From an uncultured Lachnospiraceae bacterium (lineage in GTDB: Bacteria; Bacillota; Clostridia; Lachnospirales; Lachnospiraceae): a DNA stretch of 35,225 bases. The notes under the pieces were generated by a model. The model was given only the letters and a program-made list of their open reading frames with translations. It had not been told where the DNA came from and did no database searches. Of the stretch, positions 1-7,120 are shown in pieces. Position numbers and translations under genes: made by a program. The stretch is from NCBI GenBank assembly GCA_937910785.1, contig CALDLG010000101.1, positions 1-35,225 on the forward strand, written 5' to 3'. The stretch's first letter is position 1. Each line of letters begins with the position of its first letter.

Positions 1-63
1 CTTGAGGGTCTTTTCGCTCCGTATCTTTCCGACTATCTCGATGATAGCCTCCTTGTACTTCAT
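1..63 (-). CDS. Small mobile-element protein, 5' end only
   Basis: The first 21 codons of a leftward gene run off the left edge, reading MKYKEAIIEIVGKIRSEKTL. An ATG at 63 follows a GGGGTGA ribosome binding site, and a consensus extended -10 box lies 27 bases upstream of the start. The visible part is charged and helical, with no signal peptide. Short proteins beginning in this style occur beside XRE repressors in Firmicutes mobile elements, but the piece is too short to assign a family. It lies downstream of the twin operators at 102-151, so it is probably the first gene of the operon controlled by the neighbouring XRE protein (inference). Confidence 0.6.
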   Translation of the reverse strand, partial: MKYKEAIIEIVGKIRSEKTLK

Positions 64-89
64 GCGGAAATCACCCCTTTCCGAATCCG

Positions 90-95
90 ATTATA
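90..95 (-). promoter_or_regulatory. Extended -10 promoter for the leftmost gene
   Basis: Read leftward, a perfect TATAAT lies at 90-95, preceded by TG one base away (TGGTATAAT), an extended -10 box. The start site would be near 83, about 20 bases before the ATG at 63. No good -35 is visible; the place where it should be lies inside the first operator palindrome (102-121), which fits repression by a bound dimer. Confidence 0.65.
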
Positions 96-101
96 CCACC
101 G

Positions 102-151
102 ATTTCCATGATTGTGGAAATCTCACGGCACATTTCCATGATTATGGAAAT
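102..151. promoter_or_regulatory. Twin palindromic operators
   Basis: Two near-identical 20-bp palindromes occupy 102-121 and 132-151. The arms are ATTTCCAT and ATGGAAAT around a 4-base centre; the first copy has one changed base in its right arm (TTGTGGAAAT). Their centres are 30 bp apart, about three helical turns, so two dimers would sit on the same DNA face. The first copy covers the -35 region of the leftward promoter. The adjacent XRE protein is the obvious candidate ligand (inference). Confidence 0.7.
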
Positions 152-192
152 ATTCGCGCCGACCGCCTTTCGGCGTATGTACTGTGATATAA

Positions 193-390
193 TTATTTGT
201 ATTCGGATTCAAACAGGTCGGTGATTTTAACATCCAGTGCAATGGCAATCATTTCGAGTTGAAATAATGTCGGAGACACTTTTCCGTTTTCGATGTTGTT
301 GAGCGTAGATTTTCCGAGACCGGATTTCTTTGCCAACTCCATCAATGTGAACCCTTTTGCGGTTCTCGTTTCCCATAAAAGAACTCTCAC
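193..390 (-). CDS. XRE-family transcriptional regulator
   Basis: Small DNA-binding repressor of about 65 residues consisting almost wholly of a Cro/CI-type helix-turn-helix: FTLMELAKKSGLGKSTLNNIENGKVSP, followed by the usual hydrophobic fifth helix and the ending DLFESEYK. I choose the GTG at 390 because AGGAGG lies 8 bases upstream; an in-frame GTG at 399 would overlap that ribosome binding site. It sits between the operators at 102-151 and the integrase and faces the left gene, as expected for a mobile-element maintenance or immunity regulator. No ligand-binding domain is present, so regulation is probably by promoter competition or by proteolysis (inference). Confidence 0.85.
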   Translation of the reverse strand: MRVLLWETRTAKGFTLMELAKKSGLGKSTLNNIENGKVSPTLFQLEMIAIALDVKITDLFESEYK

Positions 391-463
391 CCTGCTCACC
401 TCCTTTCTCTAAAGGAAGTTTACAAGGTGTTTACTTTCTCTTATGGAAACGGCAAATTTGCAC

Positions 464-498
464 AAAAAAAGACGACCCACGCTGCAACGTGAATCGCC
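464..498 (-). terminator. Leftward intrinsic terminator of a possible small RNA
   Basis: Read leftward, an 11-bp stem (488-498 with 471-481) around a 6-base loop is followed by seven U residues (464-470). Three pairs are G-U in the leftward RNA but would be A-C mismatches in the rightward RNA, so the hairpin is built for leftward transcription. No gene ends here. A weak -10 (TAGAAT, 560-565) could start a transcript near 553, giving an RNA of about 90 nt upstream of the XRE gene. Either an independent small RNA or an attenuator in the XRE leader is possible. Confidence 0.55.
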
Positions 499-630
499 TT
501 TGTGAAACATTATCTCATGCCCTGCAAAAAGCACTCGATGAATGAATCCCACAATCATCATTCTATCATAAAACCGTGTTTTTTGCATTGGTTTTATTTT
601 TTATATTCTTTTTTAGGATGGTGAAATTAT

Positions 631-1683
631 ATGAAATTACCGAACGGATTCGGGTCGGTTTATAAGCTGTCCGGAAATCGACGGAATCCCTATGCTGCAA
701 GAAAGACACAAGGATGGGAAATCGACGAGGCGACAGGTAAATCGAAACAAATATATCAAATTATCGGATACTACCCAACGCGCAAGGATGCGCTCACTGC
801 CCTCGCGGAATTTAATGCAAACCCTTACGATGTGAATGCCGCAAAGGTTACATTCGAGGATGTCTATGAGAGATGGAGTGATGAACATTTCCCAACCGTC
901 TCACATTCAAACGTACAAGGTTATAAGGCAGCGTGGGCGTTATGTAGCAAGATTGCCCGAATGAAATTTGTTGACGTAAAACTCGATCACCTGCAAATGA
1001 TTGTTGATGAATCCGGCAAGAATTATCCCACTCTCCGGAAACTGAAAGTCCTCCTCGGCCTCATGTATAAATACGCGATTATTCACGAGATCATTCCAAA
1101 AGAGAGGAACATGGTTGAGTATCTGAATATCAAAGATGCAGGGAATCCGAATGCCTACGATCGCAAGCCATTCACGAAAGCAGAGGTCAAACGCCTATGG
1201 GATGTCAAGGACACTAATATATATTATACTGTCGTTCTCATGCTGATATATTCCGGATGCAGAATCAGCGAACTCCTCGACCTCAAGAAAGAGAATGTCA
1301 ATCTTGAGGAAAGATATTTCAAAATAATCGCCGCGAAAACTGCTGCCGGAATCCGCGCCGTTCCGATCGCGGACAAGGTTCTCCCATTCTTTGAGTATTG
1401 GTATAGTCTCAACGATTGTGAGTATCTCTTGAGCACTCCGGACGGTGAGCATTTCCTCTATCGAAATTATTATGATTCGTACTGGATGCCGCTCATTAAG
1501 GTCTTGAACATGGAACACACACCACATTGCACCCGACACACCTGCATCTCCATGTTGACGGTCGCAGGTGTTTCCGACAAGATCATCAAAAAGATTGTCG
1601 GCCATAAAGGGCAGAGTGTGACAGAGGTTGTGTATACTCATTTTGAGATCGAGGAATTACTGGACGCAATCAACCGCATATAG
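631..1683 (+). CDS. Tyrosine recombinase / integrase
   Basis: Site-specific recombinase that excises and integrates the element; 350 residues, the normal full length. The N-terminus (GSVYKLSGNRRNPYAARKT) has the arm-site-binding fold common in Gram-positive integrases. Residues about 70-165 form the core-binding domain and 180-350 the catalytic domain. The catalytic set is visible: Arg211 (SGCRISELL), Lys236 in the beta-hairpin, His299 and Arg302 (HCTRH), His325 (VGHKG) and nucleophile Tyr335 (VVYTHFE). The ATG is preceded by GGTGA at suitable spacing. The gene points toward the 3' end of rpsI, about 650 bp away, with only one small gene between; this is typical of an integrase next to its attachment site. 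Confidence 0.95.
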   Translation: MKLPNGFGSVYKLSGNRRNPYAARKTQGWEIDEATGKSKQIYQIIGYYPTRKDALTALAEFNANPYDVNAAKVTFEDVYERWSDEHFPTVSHSNVQGYKAAWALCSKIARMKFVDVKLDHLQMIVDESGKNYPTLRKLKVLLGLMYKYAIIHEIIPKERNMVEYLNIKDAGNPNAYDRKPFTKAEVKRLWDVKDTNIYYTVVLMLIYSGCRISELLDLKKENVNLEERYFKIIAAKTAAGIRAVPIADKVLPFFEYWYSLNDCEYLLSTPDGEHFLYRNYYDSYWMPLIKVLNMEHTPHCTRHTCISMLTVAGVSDKIIKKIVGHKGQSVTEVVYTHFEIEELLDAINRI

Positions 1684-1695
1684 CAAAGAGGCAGG

Positions 1696-2115
1696 TCAAT
1701 CCTGCCTCCCTTTTTTATGTGTCTTTCCGATAACGCGTCGCACCTCCGAGGTCTTTTCACAATGAATATTCCTGCTGCCTGTCACATCGTTCACATATCC
1801 CTCTTTCAAATATATGAAATATCCCTCGTCTTTTGTATACGACAAGTCCTCAATCATATCATGGTATTTTCTCGGAACTTGCCACTTTTCCAACATGCGA
1901 CGCTGCTCCTCATTGAATCCCTGCTTTTTCTTCCCGAACCTGCTCTCTCCGGATGCGAGATCGTCACATACCAATGCAAAGAGGTATTCATTGACAGACA
2001 TCCCCATTCCGGACGCTGCCGCTTTTATTCTTTCCTTTTCCCCTTTGGGAATCTTAAAATTTATCCGGTCATAATGCTCTTTCGCATGTTGATTCTTGTA
2101 TTCAGTACGGTTCAT
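1696..2115 (-). CDS. Ribbon-helix-helix-like mobile-element protein
   Basis: A 139-residue protein starting MNRTEYKNQHAKEHYDRINF. Residues 10-50 (YDRINFKIPKGEKERIKAAASGMGMSVNEYLFALV) look like an Arc/CopG ribbon-helix-helix DNA-binding unit: a short strand, then two helices with the SVNEYL turn. The remaining 90 residues are polar and I do not recognise them. The ATG at 2115 has GAAAGAGG upstream; the reading frame stays open further upstream without a better site. The gene is convergent with the integrase and is the last gene before rpsI. It could regulate excision or be an orphan antitoxin-like regulator; function unknown. Confidence 0.7.
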   Translation of the reverse strand: MNRTEYKNQHAKEHYDRINFKIPKGEKERIKAAASGMGMSVNEYLFALVCDDLASGESRFGKKKQGFNEEQRRMLEKWQVPRKYHDMIEDLSYTKDEGYFIYLKEGYVNDVTGSRNIHCEKTSEVRRVIGKTHKKGRQD

Positions 2116-2189
2116 GAGATCGCCTCTTTCCCTGTTTTTAGCATTATAACATTGTCGTGCGCACGACACAAGGAAAACATATTTGCATT

Positions 2190-2210
2190 TGTGTATTACC
2201 TGTGTATTAC
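2190..2210. repeat. Direct repeats, possible integrase arm sites
   Basis: TGTGTATTAC occurs at 2190-2199 and again at 2201-2210, an 11-bp period, in the otherwise empty gap between the ribbon-helix-helix gene and rpsI. Short tandem repeats beside the core site are typical arm-type binding sites for tyrosine integrases, and the integrase here has an arm-binding N-terminus. The assignment is inference from position and spacing. Confidence 0.45.
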
Positions 2211-2270
2211 TTGTTACTTACCGATGAAAATTTGTGTGTTTTTGAGGTGTCTCACAGAATTTCAGAATAT

Positions 2271-2303
2271 AAAGAAAACCCCGAAAACATAAGGTTTTCG
2301 GGG
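2271..2303 (-). terminator. Intrinsic terminator after rpsI
   Basis: Read leftward, the stem CCCCGAAAAC (2294-2303) pairs perfectly over 10 bp with 2279-2288 around a 5-base loop, followed by a TTTTCTTT tract (2271-2278). It lies 31 bases past the rpsI stop and closes the rplM-rpsI operon. Confidence 0.9.
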
Positions 2304-2333
2304 TCTGTCGCTCTTTTGAAATTTTGGTTTGAA

Positions 2334-2744
2334 TTATCTCTTGCTGAACTGCGGAGCGCGACGTGCAGCCTTGAGACCGTACTTCTTTCTTTCTTTCATA
2401 CGAGGGTCTCTTGTCAGATAGCCTGCTTTCTTTAACGTCGGTCTGTAGTCTGCATCCGCCTGAAGCAGAGCTCTTGCCATACCATGTCTGATCGCACCTG
2501 CCTGACCTGTGTATCCGCCGCCCTTTACGGTAATGATCGCATCAAATTTATCTACCGTATCGGTAGCCGCCAGAGGCTGGCGAACAATCACTTTCAGGGT
2601 CTCCAATCCGAAATAATCGTCGATGCTTCTCTTATTGATCGTGATCTCACCTTTACCCGGTACTAAATATACTCTGGCAACCGATTTTTTTCTTCTGCCG
2701 GTTCCGTAATATTTTGCTGCTGTTGTTTTCGCTGTCTTAGCCAT
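2334..2744 (-). CDS. rpsI: 30S ribosomal protein S9
   Basis: Component of the small-subunit head; its C-terminal tail reaches the P-site tRNA. The full 136 residues are present, with the family signature GGGYTGQAGAIRHGMARALL in the middle and the basic tail ending RRAPQFSKR. It follows rplM by 28 bases in the same operon, as in most bacteria. The 3' end faces the integrase-bearing element, and the reading frame is intact to its normal end, so any insertion at this site has kept the tail sequence. Confidence 0.98.
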   Translation of the reverse strand: MAKTAKTTAAKYYGTGRRKKSVARVYLVPGKGEITINKRSIDDYFGLETLKVIVRQPLAATDTVDKFDAIITVKGGGYTGQAGAIRHGMARALLQADADYRPTLKKAGYLTRDPRMKERKKYGLKAARRAPQFSKR

Positions 2745-2772
2745 TTTAATTTTCTCCTTTCAGTCCCTTGAA

Positions 2773-3201
2773 TTAAAATGTTAATACTTCCGGTTTCTGA
2801 GCTGCATGTTTGTGCTCAGGTCCTGCATACACATGAAGTTTTGTATACATTTGTCTTCCTAAAGGTCCTTTGGGAAGCATGCCTTTTACAGCAAATTCAA
2901 CAACTCTTTCAGGATGTTTCTGCAGCATCTCTTTCAAAGTAGTCTCTTTCATGCCGCCAACATACTCCGAATGACGGTAGTATACCTTTTGATCCAGCTT
3001 CTTACCCGTTACTTTCACCTTCTCCGCATTTACAATGATCACATTATCGCCTGTATCCATATGCGGTGTGAAAATCGGTTTATTTTTGCCTCTTAATACT
3101 TTAGCAACCTCAGATGCCAAGCGTCCGAGTGTCATATCCGTAGCATCCACTACATACCATTTTCTGTCGATTGTAGCCGGACTAGCCATAAAAGTCTTCA
3201 T
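2773..3201 (-). CDS. rplM: 50S ribosomal protein L13
   Basis: Early-assembly protein of the large subunit, 142 residues from MKTFMASPATIDRKWYVVDA. Family motifs are visible: TLGRLASEVAKVLRGK, the HMDTGDNVIIVNAEKVKVTGKK core, YYRHSEYVGG, the MLPKGPLGRQMYTKLHVYAG segment and the tail ending PEVLTF. The ATG at 3201 is chosen because GGAGG lies 7 bases upstream and because homologues begin here; an in-frame upstream extension has no ribosome binding site and unrelated sequence. First gene of the rplM-rpsI operon. Confidence 0.98.
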   Translation of the reverse strand: MKTFMASPATIDRKWYVVDATDMTLGRLASEVAKVLRGKNKPIFTPHMDTGDNVIIVNAEKVKVTGKKLDQKVYYRHSEYVGGMKETTLKEMLQKHPERVVEFAVKGMLPKGPLGRQMYTKLHVYAGPEHKHAAQKPEVLTF

Positions 3202-3375
3202 CGTATTCCCTCCATGATAATCAATTCGTTCTTTTGATCGTCTACTTTGATGTTCTTCTGATCTCACCGCACAGATGTCCGGCTGCACGAAAAAATCTCC
3301 AAACAATCCTTCTGGTACTTCTATTCAAAATGCCTTGCCGGGGCTGTGGCAGGACATTTTTAAACATTGTCACAG
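3202..3375 (-). promoter_or_regulatory. Long rplM leader, possible L13 autoregulatory site
   Basis: The promoter predicts a start near 3375, leaving about 174 untranslated bases before rplM. L13 leader RNAs that let the protein repress its own operon are described in Firmicutes (established knowledge). Here I see several short complementary blocks (CUGUG/CACAG and AUGUCC/GGACAU) that could form alternative pairings, but I cannot confirm a match to the known family. No open reading frame with a ribosome binding site was found in it. Confidence 0.4.
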
Positions 3376-3381
3376 TTAAAT

Positions 3382-3410
3382 ATTATATTATACGCGTCCA
3401 CGCGTGTCAA
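3382..3410 (-). promoter_or_regulatory. Perfect consensus promoter of rplM-rpsI
   Basis: Read leftward: TTGACA (3405-3410), a 17-bp spacer, then TATAAT (3382-3387). All twelve hexamer bases match sigma-A consensus and the spacing is ideal, which fits the high expression of ribosomal protein genes. Confidence 0.9.
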
Positions 3411-3519
3411 CTCATTTTTCGCGCCTGCTGCAAAATAATTCCAAATAACTTACCGGAACATTTCTCCCTGCCGGTTATTTCATTTCCGTCCATTTCATTT
3501 TCATCTAATGGCATAATGA

Positions 3520-3541
3520 CGGGGCTGAAATTTCAGCCCCG
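3520..3541. terminator. Hairpin between glgP and the rplM promoter
   Basis: A 22-base perfect palindrome (CGGGGCTGAAA then its complement) lies 19 bases past the glgP stop. The T-run after it is poor on both strands (GTTTGT rightward, GTCATT leftward), so it is a weak intrinsic terminator or an mRNA 3'-end stabiliser. With the leader and promoter above, it accounts for the gap from 3202 to 3560. Confidence 0.55.
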
Positions 3542-3560
3542 TTTGTATGAGTCCATATTT

Positions 3561-5870
3561 TTATTTCAGCTTCCAGATATCCCGGTTATACTCCGCAATC
3601 GTTCTGTCGGATGAGAAAAATCCGGCCTTCGCGATATTGACAAGCATCATTCTTCTCCATTTGTCCTGATCTTCATAATCCGCCATCATCCTGTCCTTCA
3701 CCGCGATATAGTCTTCCAGATCGAGCAGGGTCATAAACCAGTCTTTATTCAGAAGTTCTTTGTGCAGTCTCTCCAGATTCTTTTTATGGCCGACCTTTAA
3801 AGCTTCTTTGCTGACAATGAAATCGACTGCCGCTTTGATCACCGGACTCTTCTTATAATAATCTCTGGAAACGTAATCCGCTTTCTCATAATGTTTGATG
3901 ACCGTCTCGGATTTTTCCCCGAAAATATAAATATTATCATCGCCCACAAGCTCGTGAATTTCCACGTTGGCCCCGTCCGATGTTCCAAGCGTCACCGCGC
4001 CGTTTAACATGAACTTCATGTTGCCGGTGCCGGATGCCTCCTTGGATGCGAGTGAAATCTGCTCGGAAATATCACAGGCCGGAATCATCTTTTCCGCATA
4101 GGACACGTTATAATTCTCCACCATCAGGACCGTCATATAAGGGCTCACCTCCGGGTCCTTGTTAATGATCTCCTGCAAAACGAGCAGAAGGTGAATAATA
4201 TCCTGTGCGATGATATAGGCGGGCGCCGCTTTTGCCCCGAAAATAAAGGTCATCGGTCTTGCGGGCTTTTTGCCTGCCTTAATCTCCAGATATTTATGAA
4301 TAATATAGAGCGCATTCATCTGCTGACGTTTGTACTCATGCAGTCTCTTGGACTGGATATCGAAGATGGAATCCGGATTCAGCGTAACGCCTTCCGCTTC
4401 CTTTACATATGCCGCCAGATCTTTTTTACGGTTCATCTTGATTTCCGCAATTCTGTCAAGCACCTTTTCGTTATCTTTATATTCCAACAGTTTTTCCAGC
4501 TTATCCGCGTTCTTCTTAAAGCCGTCTCCGATTGTTTCGGACAGGAAGGCGGCCAGTTCACGGTTACAGGAAAGCAGCCATCTTCGGAAAGTAATCCCGT
4601 TCGTTTTGTTATTGAATTTTTCAGGGTACAGTTTATAAAAGGCGTTTAACTCCGTATTTTTCAGGATGTCCGTATGAATCGCCGCCACACCGTTGACGGA
4701 AAAACCATAATGAATATCGATGTGTGCCATATGAACTCTCTCATCCTTATCGATGATCTGCACTTTGGGGTCTTTGTATTTCGCCGCGACTCTCTTATCC
4801 AGCTCTTTGATAATCGGAACCAACTGGGGAACAACTTTCTCCAGATACTCCAGGGGCCACTTTTCCAGCGCTTCCGCGAGAATTGTGTGATTGGTATATG
4901 CACAGGTCCTGCTGACAACCTCGATCGCCTCATCCATTGTAAAGGCCTTTTCCTCCACCAGAATCCGAATCAGCTCCGGAATCACCATCGTCGGATGGGT
5001 ATCGTTGATCTGAATAACCGCATGATCGTACATCGTTCGCAGGTCATAGCTCTTCTCCTTTAATTCCCGTAAGATCAGCTGTGCCGCGTTGCTTACCATG
5101 AAATACTGCTGATAAATTCGAAGCAAATTGCCGGCCTTATCGGAATCATCAGGATACAGGAAAAGCGTCAGGTTCTTCTCGATGTCTTCCTTATCAAAAT
5201 CGATTCCCTTTTTCACAATGCTTTCGTCCACCGTCTCCACATCGAACAGACGCAGTTTGTTGACACCATTGTCATAACCTGCCACATCAATATCGTACAG
5301 TCTGGAAGTCACTGTTTTGTCTCCAAAATGAACGTCGAAGGTCACATCTGTCTTCGTCAGCCAGGAATGCTCTTCAATCCAGTCATTTTTCTCCGCATGC
5401 TGCAGCTTATCCTTAAATACCTGTTTGAACAGGCCGAAATGATAATTTAAGCCAATTCCTTCTCCCGGAAGACCGAGGGTTGCGATGGAATCGAGAAAAC
5501 ATGCCGCCAGACGGCCCAGCCCGCCGTTTCCAAGAGACGGCTCCGGCTCCACTTCCTCAATTTCGCTCAGGTTCTTTCCGTTCTTACGCAGAATGTCATC
5601 CAGTCTGTCATAAATTCCAAGATTGATCAGATTGTTGGATAACAGTTTTCCGATCAGAAATTCTGCGGAAATATAGTAAATCTTTTTTTCCCCTTCGATC
5701 GGCTCGGAAACCTGCATCAGCTTTTTGGACATTAAGAGCAGCGCATAGTATATTTCCTCGTTACTGCATGATGCGATGTCCTTGACATACATGCTTTTTA
5801 TCTGCTCCTCCAGCTCTTTTTCCAGATTCATCACCAACACGTCTCTTTTCAGGTTACTTGCCTGTGTCAT
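3561..5870 (-). CDS. glgP: Glycogen/starch/maltodextrin phosphorylase
   Basis: Cytoplasmic GT35 enzyme releasing glucose 1-phosphate from alpha-1,4-glucans with phosphate and pyridoxal phosphate; 769 residues, the normal bacterial length. Motifs include EPEPSLGNGGLGRLAACFLDS near residue 110, the INDTHP segment, KTNGITFRRWL, the nucleotide-site-like IFGAKAAP and the cofactor site EASGTGNMKFMLNGA with the Schiff-base Lys619. The ATG at 5870 has AGGAGG 7 bases upstream. It lies 70 bases downstream of a LacI-type regulator on the same strand and may be read through from it; no convincing separate promoter was seen in that gap. Substrate choice (glycogen or short maltodextrin) cannot be told from sequence. 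Confidence 0.97.
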   Translation of the reverse strand: MTQASNLKRDVLVMNLEKELEEQIKSMYVKDIASCSNEEIYYALLLMSKKLMQVSEPIEGEKKIYYISAEFLIGKLLSNNLINLGIYDRLDDILRKNGKNLSEIEEVEPEPSLGNGGLGRLAACFLDSIATLGLPGEGIGLNYHFGLFKQVFKDKLQHAEKNDWIEEHSWLTKTDVTFDVHFGDKTVTSRLYDIDVAGYDNGVNKLRLFDVETVDESIVKKGIDFDKEDIEKNLTLFLYPDDSDKAGNLLRIYQQYFMVSNAAQLILRELKEKSYDLRTMYDHAVIQINDTHPTMVIPELIRILVEEKAFTMDEAIEVVSRTCAYTNHTILAEALEKWPLEYLEKVVPQLVPIIKELDKRVAAKYKDPKVQIIDKDERVHMAHIDIHYGFSVNGVAAIHTDILKNTELNAFYKLYPEKFNNKTNGITFRRWLLSCNRELAAFLSETIGDGFKKNADKLEKLLEYKDNEKVLDRIAEIKMNRKKDLAAYVKEAEGVTLNPDSIFDIQSKRLHEYKRQQMNALYIIHKYLEIKAGKKPARPMTFIFGAKAAPAYIIAQDIIHLLLVLQEIINKDPEVSPYMTVLMVENYNVSYAEKMIPACDISEQISLASKEASGTGNMKFMLNGAVTLGTSDGANVEIHELVGDDNIYIFGEKSETVIKHYEKADYVSRDYYKKSPVIKAAVDFIVSKEALKVGHKKNLERLHKELLNKDWFMTLLDLEDYIAVKDRMMADYEDQDKWRRMMLVNIAKAGFFSSDRTIAEYNRDIWKLK

Positions 5871-5940
5871 AAGAATACCTCCTGCATTCGCTTTATATGA
5901 TTTATAAATAGTATTATCCTGTTTTACGATGTCTTATTAC

Positions 5941-6930
5941 CTATTTTATTACGTCCAGATACTGCATCCGAATCATCTGATGCGCTATAATGATTTCTTC
6001 TCCGGTTCCGCCCTCCAAAAGCCTTTTCAGCTCTGTGACCGCCCGCGCGGCGATCTCGTTAAAATCCTGTCTGACCGTATTCATCTGTTTTCCGGCATAC
6101 CCCATCAGCGTAATGCCGTCAAACCCGCAGACCGGACGGAAAATATCCATCTCAATCAATGCCTTCATCGCGCCGATTGCCATCAGATCGGAAGCGCAGA
6201 CTACTACGTCCTTCTTTCTGGCATACCGGAACGTATGCTTTCGCGCCTCCAGCTCGGAAAAATCTCCGTTCCTCACAAGAAGCGGCAGTTCCAGTTCCCC
6301 GGCCAGCCGGCGTATTCCCTTCAGCCGTTCCTCCGCCACATAGCTGTTTTTCCGGCCCGCAAGATAGAGAATGCTTTTGCTTCCGTTCTCCTCGATCGTC
6401 TTCTTCGCCACCTCATACTGCGCCTGCGCCTGATTAACCCATACACAGGACGTATGCTCATTGACAAGCGGCGCCTCCACCGTAACAATCTTAAAGTTTC
6501 CGGATGCAGCCAGGCTGTGCAGCACTTTGTCGTCTTTGGATATGCCGAAAATCACAAGACCGGTAATGCTCTGGGAACGCAGATAACGGACGATCTCTTC
6601 CATTGACATCTTTCGTATCATCGAGAAAAAAACCGTAATGACATCCAGATTCAGCTCCATCGCCTGCTTGATCGCCCCGGCAAGGCACTGCATATTGATT
6701 TCATCCACCGCCTGTCTGGCGTTGTCGAGGTTCAGAAGAATCGCCACCCTGCCGGACTGTTTGGAAGAAAGGGCCGCCGCTACGGAATTAGGAACGAAAT
6801 TGAGCTCTTCCACCGCCTCATTCACTTTTTTCTTTGTTTTATCACTGACATTCGGGTAGTCGTTCAAAACCTTGGATACGGTGGAAATTGCCACCCCTGC
6901 CCGCTTTGCCACGTCTTTAATTGATACCAT
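5941..6930 (-). CDS. LacI-family transcriptional regulator
   Basis: A 329-residue repressor. Residues 1-50 hold the LacI helix-turn-helix and hinge (VSIKDVAKRAGVAISTVSKVLND, with PNSVAAALSSKQSG as hinge helix). Residues 60-329 form a periplasmic-binding-protein-like effector domain, with SITGLVIFGIS and VVVCASDLMAIGAMKAL as typical landmarks; it reaches its end without truncation. AAGGGG precedes the ATG. The gene lies just upstream of glgP, which suggests control of alpha-glucan use, but the effector is unknown. Overlapping dyads at its own start site (6979-7008) point to autorepression. Confidence 0.93.
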   Translation of the reverse strand: MVSIKDVAKRAGVAISTVSKVLNDYPNVSDKTKKKVNEAVEELNFVPNSVAAALSSKQSGRVAILLNLDNARQAVDEINMQCLAGAIKQAMELNLDVITVFFSMIRKMSMEEIVRYLRSQSITGLVIFGISKDDKVLHSLAASGNFKIVTVEAPLVNEHTSCVWVNQAQAQYEVAKKTIEENGSKSILYLAGRKNSYVAEERLKGIRRLAGELELPLLVRNGDFSELEARKHTFRYARKKDVVVCASDLMAIGAMKALIEMDIFRPVCGFDGITLMGYAGKQMNTVRQDFNEIAARAVTELKRLLEGGTGEEIIIAHQMIRMQYLDVIK

Positions 6931-6978
6931 GCTTCCCCTTACCGCGCCCTTCAGACAGCTCCTGTATCATGGATATTC

Positions 6979-7008
6979 CCGGAAAAGGTTTTCCGGAAAT
7001 CGTTTTCC
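6979..7008. promoter_or_regulatory. Overlapping LacI-type operators at the lacI start site
   Basis: Two dyads overlap: CCGGAAAA-GG-TTTTCCGG (6979-6996), with perfect arms, and GGAAATCGTTTTCC (6995-7008). The second has the central CG and A/T flanks typical of LacI-family operators. They begin at the predicted transcription start (about 7008) and lie directly downstream of the promoter, a roadblock position. Confidence 0.7.
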
Positions 7009-7014
7009 ATAACC

Positions 7015-7043
7015 ATAATATACCAGCTTCGGGGATTTGTAAA
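7015..7043 (-). promoter_or_regulatory. Promoter of the lacI-type gene
   Basis: Read leftward: TTTACA (7038-7043), a 17-bp spacer, TATTAT (7015-7020). Each hexamer differs from sigma-A consensus at one base. The leader to the ATG at 6930 is about 78 bases. Confidence 0.7.
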
Positions 7044-7053
7044 CTATATTTTG

Positions 7054-7080
7054 GAAAAAAAAGAAAAGCCGGAAACCGGC
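7054..7080 (-). terminator. Intrinsic terminator downstream of the MerR gene
   Basis: Read leftward, GCCGG-TTT-CCGGC (7068-7080) is followed by TTTTCTTTTTTTT. It lies about 100 bases past the MerR stop and separates it from the lacI promoter. Confidence 0.8.
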
Positions 7081-7120
7081 GGAAGAGAACAAAAATCAGC
7101 TTTTCTCAAAAACAGATGGA

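Noticed and set aside
357..545. A 62-codon plus-strand frame before the integrase
   Set aside because: It overlaps the XRE gene start and the terminator hairpin, lacks a ribosome binding site and has no recognisable composition.
409..561. A 50-codon leftward frame starting MMIVGFIHRVLF across the orphan terminator
   Set aside because: There is no ribosome binding site before the ATG and the frame runs through the terminator hairpin and U-run; better explained as non-coding.
5871..5940. Separate promoter or LacI operator directly before glgP
   Set aside because: Only a TATAAA-like -10 without a matching -35 and no palindrome like those at 6979-7008 could be found.
5929..6606. A 225-codon plus-strand frame opposite the LacI-type gene
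   Set aside because: The LacI protein on the minus strand is complete and typical; the antisense frame has no motif or start signal.
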